A DNA stretch of 64,000 bases, taken from positions 696,827 to 760,826 of the forward strand of contig NZ_AQUO01000001.1 of the NCBI RefSeq assembly GCF_000371965.1, in the 5' to 3' direction. How positions within the stretch are numbered: the stretch's first letter is position 1; every line of letters starts with the position of its first letter. This document shows, piece by piece, positions 1-8,721 of this stretch. This stretch comes from Paracoccus sp. N5 (GTDB lineage Bacteria; Pseudomonadota; Alphaproteobacteria; Rhodobacterales; Rhodobacteraceae). The notes below the pieces were generated by a model. That model saw only the letters and a list, made by a program, of their open reading frames with translations. It did not search any database and was not told where the DNA came from. Position numbers and translations under genes: made by a program.

Positions 1-1
1 C

Positions 2-583
2 ACCCCCGTTGCCGAGAAGATCCGCGCGCGGGGGGTGCCGTTCAACTTCGTGCTGGACCATTCGCATGTGCTGCTGAAGATCGAAAGCCCCGAGGAACAG
101 GACGCCTGCGGCATCCGCGCCGATGTCGAAAGCGGCCGGCTGGTCCTCGATCCCCATGAGCCCGGCAATGTCATCGACGACTGGCTGGCGCAGAACATGG
201 TGGTCTGGCTGCAGACCCGGCCGGTGGCGCCGAACGGGCCGAAGAATACTGCGATGATGGGACCGGGCGGGCGTTACGGCCGCGCCTGCCAGTATCCGTT
301 CTTCCGCCCGGCACCCGGCGAATGGGAGCATGACTGGCATGCCTGGAAGGTCGAGCCCAGCAAGCACGTCGCCCGCAAGGTGCTGCAACATCACCACGAC
401 CGCGCCGACAGCCCGCTGCGCTGGCTGACCACCGACATGATCGACATGGCCGATTACGGCGGTGGCGTGGGCTATTCGCTGTTCGAGCAGAACGTGGTCA
501 TCGCCCACTGGCTGCGCGAGACCTGGCGCGAGATTGCCGGAACCAACCTCAAGGCGGCGGTCGAGAGCAAGGCGAACCGTTGA
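2..583 (+). CDS. Sugar phosphate isomerase/epimerase-like protein, C-terminal part
   Basis: The reading frame is already open at base 2 and ends at a TGA at 581-583, so the gene starts outside the window; the GTG at 35 is probably internal. The visible ~190 residues include HSHVLLKIESPEEQ near the front and an aromatic- and His-rich segment (residues GEWEHDWHAWKVEPSKH). The style recalls xylose-isomerase-like TIM-barrel proteins that act on sugars or sugar acids, but metal ligands cannot be assigned from this part alone. No neighbour supports the function: the next 300 bases are transposase debris. Family call moderate, substrate unknown. Confidence 0.55.
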   Translation, partial: TPVAEKIRARGVPFNFVLDHSHVLLKIESPEEQDACGIRADVESGRLVLDPHEPGNVIDDWLAQNMVVWLQTRPVAPNGPKNTAMMGPGGRYGRACQYPFFRPAPGEWEHDWHAWKVEPSKHVARKVLQHHHDRADSPLRWLTTDMIDMADYGGGVGYSLFEQNVVIAHWLRETWREIAGTNLKAAVESKANR

Positions 584-589
584 GTTGAT

Positions 590-868
590 CGCGGATGGAC
601 GGAGGGCACGATGGCCGGCGAAGCTGGTGCCGTCGTCTCCGGGCCAAGCCTGTGTGGAAACTGCCCGCGGTAGTCGATCCGATACGTGGTTCCGGAGCCC
701 TCTCGACAAGCCGCACCGCGGCGATCAGCCTGCGATGCTTGCATCAGGAGCCGGATGCCCACCAAGGCGATCATGCGCTTGATGTTGTAGGCCAGCACGT
801 TCAGCGCCATCTCCGTGCAGACGTTTCGCAGCTGTCGCATCAGGAAGGGCGTCGACGCGGAGCTCACT
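590..868 (-). mobile_element. IS1182-like transposase C-terminal remnant
   Basis: Read on the minus strand, residues RNVCTEMALNVLAYNIKRM (about 855-780) match the C-terminal helix typical of IS1182/IS5-like transposases, where a phrase of the form RTEMALHVLAYNLKR is conserved. The frame has no transposase body before it and degrades afterwards, so only a short tail is left. It abuts the broken enterochelin-esterase gene and probably marks the recombination that removed that gene's 5' end. No terminal repeats could be recognised. Confidence 0.5.
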
Positions 869-899
869 CACCTCGATTTCGGCGGTTTGGCGGTCTGGG

Positions 900-1845
900 T
901 CTCTTGCGGCGATGCGCTCGCCGAATGCCTTGAAGCAGCGCACCCGCCCGCGCCGGAGTATCTCAGCCCGCGCATCGCCGCGCTGGCAGCCGGTGGCGAT
1001 GCCGATGCCTTCTGGCGCGAGGTCGCGGCAGAGGGCACGCCCATGGTTGAGGATGCCGGTAACGGCGAGGCCATCGTCACCTTCCTGTGGCGCGGGGCCA
1101 GCCGCAACGTGCGGCTGTTCGGCGGCCCGTCGGGCGACCATGAATGGCTGGAACGGCTGGCGGGGACGGACATCTGGTTCAAGAGCTTTCGCGTGCCGGA
1201 CAGCCTGCGGCTCTCCTACAAGCTGGCGCCCGACGTGCCCGACATCCCCGGTGATGCCCGAGCGCGCCGGGTGGCATCCTGGCCACGGCGCAGATGGACC
1301 CGAACCGCCACCCCTGGCCCAGCGACGCCCCCGACCGCTTTAATCAGGACGCGACGGTCGTGTTGCAGAACGCGCCCGTCCAGCCCGGCACGCCGCCTGC
1401 AGCCGAGGCGGACCCCGAACTCCGCCGCTTCACCTTCGACAGCCGGCTTCTGGGCAACAGCCGCGAGATCACGCTGTCCTTCCCGCGCGGCCTGGACCCC
1501 GCCGACCCGGATATTGTGCTGGCCCTGATCTTCGACGGCGAGCAGGCCATGAACCGGATCGACGCCCCGCGCATGCTGGATACGCTGACGCGCCAGGGGG
1601 CGCTGCCGCCGGTGGTGGCGGTGCTGATCCCCTCGATCGACGGCCGGACGCGGGGAAAGGAACTGCCCGGCAATCCGCTCTTTGCACAGGCCTTGGCCGA
1701 GGAGTTGCTGCCGCGGGTCGCCGCGGAGACCGGGATCCGTCCCGATCCCGCCCGGACCGTCCTGGCGGGCGCCAGCTATGGCGGGCTTGCCGCCGCCACG
1801 GTGGCGCTGACCCGGCCCGATGCCTTCGGCAAACAGCTTCGTTCT
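900..1845 (+). pseudogene. fes: Enterochelin (ferric siderophore) esterase, frameshifted and truncated
   Basis: The first segment reads SPRIAALAAGGDADAFW and then DIWFKSFRVPDSLRLSYK, the N-terminal domain of Fes-type esterases. About base 1272 the frame must change: GTGGCATCCTGG lacks one base relative to an expected GTG-GCG-ATC-CTG, after which the frame continues as ILATAQMDPNRHPWPSDAP into the alpha/beta-hydrolase domain. That domain shows the nucleophile elbow GASYGG near base 1780. The His/Asp end of the catalytic triad is missing because the sequence leaves the gene at about 1833. Family members hydrolyse siderophore ester backbones to release iron in the cytoplasm; this copy should be inactive. 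Confidence 0.75.
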
Positions 1846-1989
1846 TCACGGTGATGCTGAAGATACGGTTTCCCTGAAACGACGCGGGCAGCCCCATGGG
1901 CTACCCTCATCCGGCCGGCATTGCCGCCTAGCTGCCTCGTTCGGCTGCGAACTGGCTTGCGAACTCGCCGCACCAGTCATTCGGCTTGA

Positions 1990-2215
1990 CCACCGGCTAG
2001 AAGCCGCGGCTGCCCTTTATAGCCGGGCCGCCGTGCATCGTGCGACATCGAAGCCCTCTCGGCAAAGCTGCCGCCACACCTTCTGGACGCCGTAGACCCG
2101 CCTGCCAGCGCGACCCATGCGGACCCTCGCCGTCGAGAACCATCAGCACCGCACGCTCGCGGACCTCAGGGGAAAACTTGCCAATGCCCTCGGCACCGCC
2201 GAAATCGTCCACGTG
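1990..2215 (-). mobile_element. IS3-family transposase fragments (OrfA start joined to OrfB middle)
   Basis: On the minus strand GKFSPEVRERAVLMVLDGE (about 2185-2125) is the start of an IS3-family OrfA helix-turn-helix protein. It runs directly into RRVYGVQKVWRQLCREGF (about 2100-2045), which belongs to OrfB. The rest of OrfA and the DDE catalytic region of OrfB are gone, so this is an internally deleted relic. The stretch 1846-1990 shows no recognisable gene and is probably further IS debris. Confidence 0.65.
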
Positions 2216-2810
2216 GTCTGAACCTGAAGGGAGAAGGGGAAGTCACGCCTCAATCCGAACATCTGCAACAGTGCCTCGCCGCGGGCGAAGTGCTGGCTGG
2301 CAAAGATCATGGCGTCTTCGGACGGGCACTCCCCGATGATGACCGAGCGGTCGAAGCCGTCGGCATCACCGAGACCATCATAGCGGGCGGTGCCAATGCA
2401 GGAGATGCGCAGGGGCAGCCTCTGGACATGGCGCAGCCGAGGCAGCACTTGCCGCGACAATTCGCCGATGAGAGCGAAGGCGGCCTAGCGGGATAGGGTC
2501 ATGGGGCATACTCCGCGACGGACGGCGGAAGCCTCTCTCCAGCCTAAACCCGTCACGACATCGTGGCCTTCGACGAGGATCGCTGCCAGGGCCCGGCCAT
2601 AACGATCCGTGCCCTGACGCAGGATTCCAACGCGCCGCCATGCAGGAAGTCGGCGATCCCTTGCGCATCGATTTTTAAAGAGGCGGAGCAGATCAAGGCT
2701 TTCGAATGGAAGCAGGGTGGTGCTTTGCTCGTGACAGGTGCTGGATACCCCCTGCCGTCCTCGGCAATCCGACCAGGGCACGAACCGCTCGTATCGCCCC
2801 GATAACATGG
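2216..2810 (-). pseudogene. Unrecognised degraded coding remnants
   Basis: Two minus-strand reading frames have protein-like composition but no intact gene. One (about 2700-2510) has KQGTDRYGRALAAILVEGHD-like text, faintly like a nuclease of the staphylococcal-nuclease fold (RYGRxLA is typical there), then meets an in-frame TAG after MTLSR. Beyond the stop the same frame continues as ALIGELSRQVLPRLRHVQRL and GECPSEDAMIFASQHFARGE to about 2220. The second part may be an uncharacterised protein of Rhodobacterales accessory DNA. No function can be assigned. Confidence 0.3.
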
Positions 2811-3045
2811 CGGAACGCCCCTCGCCCCATATTATCGAGCTTTGTAAATTGCTTCTGTTCCGCCTGCGAGACCCGCCAGGCGAGGAATTGATTGAAGGGC
2901 ATTATCGGAGGTCCTGCCGCCTGAAGGGCTGAGAGCAGACAAGCGGCTTTTATTCCGATACCGAAAGATGCCGGAAGGCCTGCCTGTGGCGGCTCGGAAA
3001 CCGCCACAATAAATGTCTGATGCCCAAGATGCAGCGCCTTCCGGA

Positions 3046-3708
3046 CTATCCGCCTTCGATCCTCTGCCTGTCGAGGCGATAGACCCGGGCCCTGTCCGGA
3101 TCGACGCAGCGGGGCAGGCGATACTGAAACGACCTCTGCTCACCGCCGGGGATCAGCAGCCCCGCATCGCCCAGAAGCTTCACCGCGAGGCCGGCCGGCA
3201 TGCCGGAGGCGACTTCCGTCCGGAAGGCCTCGATGCCGAGATAGATCCAGCGCGCATCACACCAGCCGATGGCATCCGGATCCGGCTCGGCTCCGGGCGG
3301 GCACAGACGGTGGCGGTTGCGGCGAAGATATCCGGTCAGACGTTCCGCCATGGCCTCAGCGGTCGAGGGCGGACGCGCCGCATAGGCCCGGTGCCAGATC
3401 ACCGCGATCTCGACGAGGGCGCTGGTCGCCGTGCCTTTCCGCCAGGGCAGGATGCCGAGCCGGCTGCCGATTTCGCCAGCCGCGGCGATCAGGGCCAGAC
3501 GGTTCAGAACCCGCAGCACCGGGCCCTCTTTCGCACTCGGGGGCAGCCCGGTCGCCGCCAGCATCAGGGTGCGCAGGCGCGTGATCATGGGGCGCAGGAT
3601 CTCCTTCACCAGGCCATGATGCGCGATGATCCCTTGCACGAATGCCGGCAGGGCATGTCCGTAATGCTGTCTCGCAGCAGTCTGGAGCGCCTCTCCGCCG
3701 CAATCCAC
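3046..3708 (-). pseudogene. DUF927 domain protein, C-terminal fragment
   Basis: The frame ends at a TAG at 3048-3046. It reads ARQHYGHALPAFVQGIIAHH, then VLRVLNRLALIAAAGEIGSR and LGILPWRKGTATSALVEIAV, the pattern seen at the C-terminal end of DUF927 proteins, which are primase/helicase-like proteins of mobile elements. Normal family members are several hundred residues longer, with the P-loop domain upstream; that part is missing. The GTG at 3708 is only the edge of the surviving frame, because an IS66-like fragment starts there. 2811-3045 shows no convincing gene. Confidence 0.65.
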
Positions 3709-3790
3709 GCCCGCTCCGCTTTCGTGCGTCGCTGACGCCCGGTCGGCCCCTCGATCACTTCCAGCCGCGAAACCCCACCATCCGAAAAGC
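3703..3790 (-). mobile_element. IS66-like TnpA N-terminal fragment at a gene junction
   Basis: The minus strand reads VSRLEVIEGPTGRQRRTKAE followed by RAWIAAE, the characteristic start of IS66-family TnpA proteins (RLEVxxGPxGRRRRxxxEKARI). Only about 30 residues remain. The fragment sits exactly between the 5'-truncated DUF927 gene and the 5'-truncated FtsH-like gene, which face away from each other, so it probably marks the deletion endpoint. Confidence 0.55.
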
Positions 3791-3792
3791 CG

Positions 3793-4784
3793 TCCAAATG
3801 GCCGCCGGCTCGCGCGACGATCGCGATCAGCACAACCGCTCCTACCGCACGCAGGTGATCAACGCGTTCCTGGCCGAGATGGACAGCATCGCCAAGGAAG
3901 AAGGCGTCATCGTGATCGGCACCTGCAACCATCCGGAAATGATCGATCCGGCGGTGCTGCGCGCGGGCCGGTTTGATATGAAGGTCGCCCTGCCCCTGCC
4001 CGATGTCGAGGGCCTCTTCGGCGTCTTCCGGCACTGCCTGCCCGACTGGCGCGAGGCCGATCTGCGCGATCTCGCGGCGCGCGCCGTCGGCTGCTCGGCG
4101 GCAGATGTCGACGCGGCCATCCGGCAGACGCGGGCGACGGCACGGGGGCAAAAACGGGCGATGACCCTCGACGACCTGCGCCAGGTCTTCGTCCTCGACC
4201 ACGACCCCGCCATCGACCGCCGCGTCGCCCTGCATGAATGCGGCCACGCCATCGCCTGCGCGGCCCTCCGCCTCGGCCCGGTGCGCCGCATTTTCCTGGG
4301 CCGCGATGGCGACGGCGGCACGGTGTTCGATGCGGATGCCAAACATGGCTTGCTCAGTGATCTGCAGGACCGCCTGGTGCAGATGCTGGCCGGACGCGCG
4401 GCCGAGCGTCTGATCCTGGGCGATGTCTCGGCCGGCGCGGGCGGCAGCGCCGACTCCGATCTAGCCCGGGCGACGATGATCGCCACGTCGATCCAGACAC
4501 GCTACGGGCTTGGCGCCCAGGGCCCGGTCTGGACCGCAGATCCCGATACCTTGATCGCGCTGGACCCCGACGTGCTGTTTCGTGTCCGCCGCGAGCTGGA
4601 GGCTGCCGAGAAGCGCGCCGCGCAGATCCTCAGCACCCATCGTTCCCTGCTCGAGGAGATGGCCGAGACGCTGATGGCCTCGCGCGACATGGACCGCACC
4701 GAGGCCCAGGACTGGCTCGCCCGGGTGCGCAATGCGGCAGCGGATGAAGACCATGACGCGCGCCCTGCGCAGCAACCGCAATAG
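3793..4784 (+). pseudogene. FtsH-like AAA+ ATPase/zinc protease, 5'-truncated
   Basis: The recognisable part starts near SRDDRDQHNRSYRTQVIN and includes the second region of homology of AAA+ ATPases (NHPEMIDPAVLRAGRFD), so the Walker A and most of the ATPase domain are missing. The peptidase M41 domain follows with the zinc motif HECGH (about 4231-4245), then AERLILGDVSAGAGGSADSD and a C-terminal helical tail. Intact relatives are ATP-dependent metalloproteases; many accessory-element versions lack the FtsH transmembrane N-terminus. The stop is at 4782-4784. Without the P-loop it cannot work as an ATPase. Confidence 0.7.
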
Positions 4785-5434
4785 AGACAGACGGGTGGCG
4801 CCCGCCTCACGCGATCGCGCGTCACCCTGTCGAATCGCACCCCCGCGAAGAAAGAGACCAAAACAAAAAACAAAAGAGAGCGGCAGAGCCGCCAATCAAA
4901 AATCCAAAACCAAAAACGGCGCTCCCTGCGGCGGGCACCGCCCGCCCATTCCATTCCCACGGGATAAAAAAGAAGGAACGTAAAGACCAGGAACCAAAAA
5001 TCAAAAGACCCGAGTAACACATCCGTCGTTTCGGCAAGGCCGCAGCAGGAGCGAGAACGACAGCGGCGCCTGAAGTGCTGTCCTTTGGCAGGGTGCGCTG
5101 CCGGGCATCGCTATCCCGCCAACGCGCCCTAAAATCCGGATAATTCGCGCCCGAGGTTTCGTTGCGCCCGCCGATCGCCCCCCGGCAATCAGGATGCAGG
5201 CATCGCGTGCCCCCATGAGCCGCAGTCGTCTCTCGCCCACCCCTCTGGCGCGTGAGATTTCCGTATTTTCAGCCGGTTATCCACATTCATGCAACCCGAG
5301 AACCGTGGTTTCAACTTAGAGAACCTCTCCATGCCCTATGATCATCTGAGCAGCAGCGGGGCCGTTCCCGCACAGGATCATCATCAGCGAACGCCGGCGG
5401 GCCATGTCCCACGGCGCAGGGAGCAACTCGGCCC
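4785..5434 (+). other. Gene-free stretch with an A-rich, strand-biased segment
   Basis: No reading frame here has protein-like composition. Bases 4850-5010 are unusual for this GC-rich DNA: long runs of A and AAAC/AAAAG on the plus strand interrupted by GC-rich clusters such as the one at 4920-4950. The rest (5010-5430) has ordinary base composition but no recognised gene. It may be an element end or regulatory DNA upstream of the recombinase unit. Confidence 0.4.
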
Positions 5435-5635
5435 ATGGCACGAGACCGGAGAGATATTGCCGACAGGGAGGATGCCGCAAAGGCGACGACTGTCCCGTCG
5501 GCGCCTCCGGCCGACAAAGCCCTTGCCGGGAATCGGCAAGCCGCGCAGCATCACGACCAGCTGCTTGCCCTCGTCCGGGCGCTGGCCCGCGATGCTGCCC
5601 GCGCCGATCACGCCACTGAGCGCGGCGCCCCCTGA
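5435..5635 (+). CDS. Small conserved-type protein encoded ahead of the recombinase
   Basis: This 66-residue protein begins with an ATG preceded by AGGGAG about 15 bases upstream. Its C-terminal half contains HHDQLLALVRALARDAARAD, an amphipathic Ala/Arg helix. As I recall, similar short proteins are often encoded immediately upstream of large serine recombinases in alphaproteobacterial islands. The gap to the recombinase start is 34 bases, consistent with one operon. It might be a recombination directionality or accessory factor, but that is only inference from position. Confidence 0.5.
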   Translation: MARDRRDIADREDAAKATTVPSAPPADKALAGNRQAAQHHDQLLALVRALARDAARADHATERGAP

Positions 5636-5669
5636 CGATTGACCTTCCACTCCGCACGGAGATCCGCCC

Positions 5670-7475
5670 ATGACCCTGCGCGCCGTCATCTACGCCCGCT
5701 ATTCCTCCGACCTGCAAAACGCCGCCTCTATCGAGGACCAGATCCGGCTCTGCCGCGAACGCGCCGCCCGCGAAGGTTGGCAGATCGTCGGCAGCTACGA
5801 GGACGCCGCCACCTCCGGCGCCTCGCTGATGCGTCCCGGCATCCAGCGCCTGCAGCAGGATGCCCGCGAGCGGCGCTTCGACGTCGTGATCTCCGAAGCC
5901 CTCGACCGGCTGTCGCGCAACCAGGCCGATATCGCCAGCCTCTACCAGAACCTGACCTTCGCCGGCGTGGCCATCGAGACCCTGGCCGAGGGCCGCATCG
6001 ACGAGATGCATATCGGGCTGAAAGGCACGATGAACGCGCTGTTCCTGAAGGACCTCGCGGCCAAGACCCGCCGGGGCCTGCGCGGCCGCGTGGAGGCCGG
6101 CAAATCCGGCGGCGGTAACGCCTATGGCTACACCGTCCTGCGCCATATGGGCGAGGACGGCGAGATCAGGCGCGGCGACCGACAGATCAATGAGGACGAA
6201 GCCGCCATCGTGCGGCGGATCTTCACCGCCTATGCCGAAGGGATGTCGCCGAACCGCATCGCCGATCAATTGAACCGCGAAGGCATCCCCGGCCCGCGCG
6301 GCCGGGCCTGGGACAAATCCACCATCCACGGCAATCCCAAGCGCGGCACCGGCGTGCTCAACAACGAGATCTATGTCGGCCGCCTGGTCTGGAACCGGCA
6401 GAGCTTCGTGAAGGACCCCGCCACCGGCAAGCGCCAGGCCCGTCCGAACCCGGAATCCGAATGGATCGTCACCGAGGTCCCGGAACTGCGGATCATCGAC
6501 CAGTCCCTCTGGGACCGGGTGAAGACCCGCCAGGAGGGTCGCAAGATCGAACAGACCGACAAGGAAGCCTGGGAACGCCGCAAGCCGCGCTTCCTGCTCA
6601 CCGGCCTGGTCAAATGCGGCTGCTGCGGCGGCGGTTTCTCGACCGTGGGCAAGGACCGTTTCGGCCGCTCGAACTCGCGCAACAAGGGCAAATCGGTCTG
6701 CACGAACCGCACCGGCATCACCCGTCAGGATCTGGAGGACCGGATCCTCACCATCCTCTCCGAGCGGCTGATGGACCCGGAACTGGTGAAGGTCTTCGCC
6801 GCCGAATACATCGCCGAGCGCAATCGCCTGGCCGCCAGACATGTCGATGACCGGGCGGTCAAGGAGAAGGAGCTGGCCAAGATCATCAGGGACCAGGACG
6901 TGCTGGTGAACGCGCTCCTCTCCGGCCTGCCGCCCGAACGCATCAAGGCCAAGCTGGAACAGCTGGAGACCCGCCAGAAGCACCTGGAACGGGACCTGGC
7001 CACCGCCCCGGCCCCGGCGGCACTGACCCGGATCCACCCCAGGATGGCGGAGAACTGGCAGGAGCGGATCCGGGCGCTGATCGCCGGGCTGACGGAACCG
7101 GAGGCCGAGGGCGAGGCTCGCGAGGCGATCCGGGGCCTGATCGAGAAGATCGTGGCGACGCCGGTGCCGACCAAGGGCAGGCGGATGCGCCTCGAACTGG
7201 TGCTGCACGGCGATCTAGCGGGGATCTTGGCGCTGAGCCTGAATGCGGATCGGCTGTCCGGACAGCAAAAAACCTCCTGCGAACAGGAGGTTATGGAAAG
7301 TGCAGGATTTCTGGTTGCGGGGGCAAGCTATGATCTTTACTTGCGACCGGAGCAAGCAAAGATGGTTGCAGGTATACGCATCCACCAATACTCACAATCC
7401 ACTCCAACCAGCCACCCCACAAAAAGCAAGCGTACGCCACATAGCTGTCATAGCCTGTTTCGTGTCGCAGCGTAA
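5670..7475 (+). CDS. Large serine site-specific recombinase
   Basis: The 601-residue protein has the three parts of a large serine integrase. An N-terminal resolvase domain (about 1-150) carries the nucleophile in YARYSSDLQ and the motif ALDRLSRNQ. A recombinase domain (about 160-290, including NREGIPGPRGRAW) follows, then a zinc ribbon (CGCCGG near residue 315 with a later Cys) and a coiled-coil-like helix with QLETRQKHLERD. Such enzymes insert and excise phages and islands between attP and attB without host factors. The last ~45 residues after SCEQEV look unlike the family body and overlap a hairpin at 7271-7292, so the natural end may be earlier. It may be the integrase of a neighbouring element. 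Confidence 0.88.
   Translation: MTLRAVIYARYSSDLQNAASIEDQIRLCRERAAREGWQIVGSYEDAATSGASLMRPGIQRLQQDARERRFDVVISEALDRLSRNQADIASLYQNLTFAGVAIETLAEGRIDEMHIGLKGTMNALFLKDLAAKTRRGLRGRVEAGKSGGGNAYGYTVLRHMGEDGEIRRGDRQINEDEAAIVRRIFTAYAEGMSPNRIADQLNREGIPGPRGRAWDKSTIHGNPKRGTGVLNNEIYVGRLVWNRQSFVKDPATGKRQARPNPESEWIVTEVPELRIIDQSLWDRVKTRQEGRKIEQTDKEAWERRKPRFLLTGLVKCGCCGGGFSTVGKDRFGRSNSRNKGKSVCTNRTGITRQDLEDRILTILSERLMDPELVKVFAAEYIAERNRLAARHVDDRAVKEKELAKIIRDQDVLVNALLSGLPPERIKAKLEQLETRQKHLERDLATAPAPAALTRIHPRMAENWQERIRALIAGLTEPEAEGEAREAIRGLIEKIVATPVPTKGRRMRLELVLHGDLAGILALSLNADRLSGQQKTSCEQEVMESAGFLVAGASYDLYLRPEQAKMVAGIRIHQYSQSTPTSHPTKSKRTPHSCHSLFRVAA
7267..7292 (-). terminator. Rho-independent terminator-like hairpin, minus-strand orientation
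   Basis: AACCTCCTG and CAGGAGGTT form a perfect 9-bp stem around a CGAA loop. On the minus strand the stem is followed by a run of T, giving a terminator for transcription running leftward. It lies inside the 3' part of the recombinase reading frame, which suggests that the frame extends past the element's own gene end. Confidence 0.6.
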
Positions 7476-7651
7476 TTCTCGCATGCCTTCCCATGAGGCT
7501 TCACGAGGCTATATTAGCAAATAGGTTTGGCTCGACAACTGGAGCCTGAAACTTCGTGGTCGCCAGCTATCGGCACATGTAGCTGTACCTGAATGTAGAC
7601 ATTTATCGCGGCCTCAGTGGCAATCTTCGTTCACGGGATGGCGGTACCTGT

Positions 7652-7709
7652 TGTCAACGGCGGTGCAATATCCGGCCACGCGGCGGAGTAAAATCCGGCC
7701 ACGCGGCGG
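7652..7709 (+). repeat. IS21-like terminal region with tandem 17-bp repeats
   Basis: The sequence starts TGTCAACGGCGGTGCAATA and contains ATCCGGCCACGCGGCGG twice (7670-7686 and 7693-7709, period 23). Ends of IS21-family elements carry this kind of TGT-start with repeated transposase-binding sites. No istA or istB genes are present, so this is a leftover end. The flanking stretch 7476-7751 holds no gene. Confidence 0.45.
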
Positions 7710-7751
7710 TGACCGGCGCCATGGCGCGCGCGCTTACCAGATAGCTGGCGC

Positions 7752-8590
7752 GTGCCATGGCGCATTGGCTGTTTCGGACGACAGATGCCGCAGAACGTCC
7801 AGACCATGTCACCGATGATGCAGCGCAAGCTTCATGAGCGGCATGGCATCCGAGTCTCGTCGGAGAGCCTGCGGCAATGGATGATGGCGGCCGGGCTCTG
7901 GCAGAGCCGAGCCCAGCGACGCCGGGTGCACCAGCCGCGGCTGCGGCGCGAATCCCTGGCCGAGCTGATCCAGATCGACGGCTCAGAACACCGTTGGTTC
8001 GAGGATCGCGGCCCGGTCTGCACGCTCCTGGTGTTCATCGACGATGCCACCGGCAAGCTGATGCAGATGCGCTTCGTTGACTCGGAAAGCACTCAGGCCT
8101 ATTTCGCGGCGCTGCAGGACTATTTGCAGACGCATGGTCGCCCGGTCGCCTTTTATTCCGACAAGCGCAGTATCTTCCGGGTGAACCGCACTGAGGCCCG
8201 CACCTGCCATGGCATGACGCAGTTCGGCCGCGCGCTTTGCGAGCTGAACATCGAGATCATCTGCGCCAACAGCTCGCAGGCCAAGGGCCGGGTCGAACGG
8301 GCCAATCGCACGCTGCAGGACCGGCTGGTCAAGGAGTTGCGCCTGGCGGGCATCCGCGACATCGCCGCCGCCAACGCCTTCCTGCCGGGATTCATCGAGG
8401 CCCACAACCTGCGCTTTGCCCAGGCCCCTGCCCGGTCCGACGACCTGCACCGGCCGCTGAACCTGCCGGCATCCCGCCTGAGCGACATCCTCTGCCTGCG
8501 CGACCAGCGCCAAGTGGGCAGCAATCTCGTCGTGCATTACGAGCGTCGGAAGTTCATTCTCGACGACAGCGACCACGAGCGCAGCGCGAT
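7752..8590 (+). pseudogene. ISNCY/IS481-like transposase, truncated at both ends
   Basis: The frame encodes a DDE integrase core: LAELIQIDGSEHRWFEDRGP (first Asp), TLLVFIDDATGKLMQMRFVD, YFAALQDYLQTHGRPVAFYS with SDKRSIFRVN (second Asp), and ANSSQAKGRVERANRTLQDR (Glu). This is the pattern of ISNCY (IS1202-type) transposases. The normal N-terminal helix-turn-helix of ~100 residues is missing, and the C-terminus leaves the family after KFILDDSDHE, where another IS fragment begins. It is therefore presumed inactive even though the catalytic triad survives. Confidence 0.75.
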
Positions 8591-8710
8591 CGGCTCAAAC
8601 ATTTCCGGTCCATCGCAACGCGATACGACAAGCGAGACGGCAATTTCCTCGCATCCGTACAACTCGCCTCCATCCGCATATGGTTGCGGAGATATGTGTC
8701 GGTGAACAAA
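8585..8710 (+). mobile_element. IS5-family transposase 3' fragment
   Basis: The plus strand reads DRLKHFRSIATRYDKRDGNF followed by LASVQLASIRIWLRRYVS, the C-terminal end of an IS5/IS427-group OrfB (RLKxFRRIATRYxKxxxxFL). The upstream part is absent and the fragment is joined directly to the ISNCY-like relic. It ends 12 bases short of the porin stop codon. Confidence 0.65.
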
Positions 8711-8721
8711 AGCGGCGTTAT

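Noticed and set aside
5316..7208. A 630-codon open frame on the minus strand opposite the serine recombinase
   Set aside because: It is the shadow of a clearly recognised recombinase; its composition (many His, Gly, Asp and Gln) is typical of antisense frames in GC-rich DNA.
7312..7345. A functional tRNA gene on the minus strand
   Set aside because: Only the acceptor end and a T-stem-like pair with a 12-base loop are recognisable; no D or anticodon arm can be folded.
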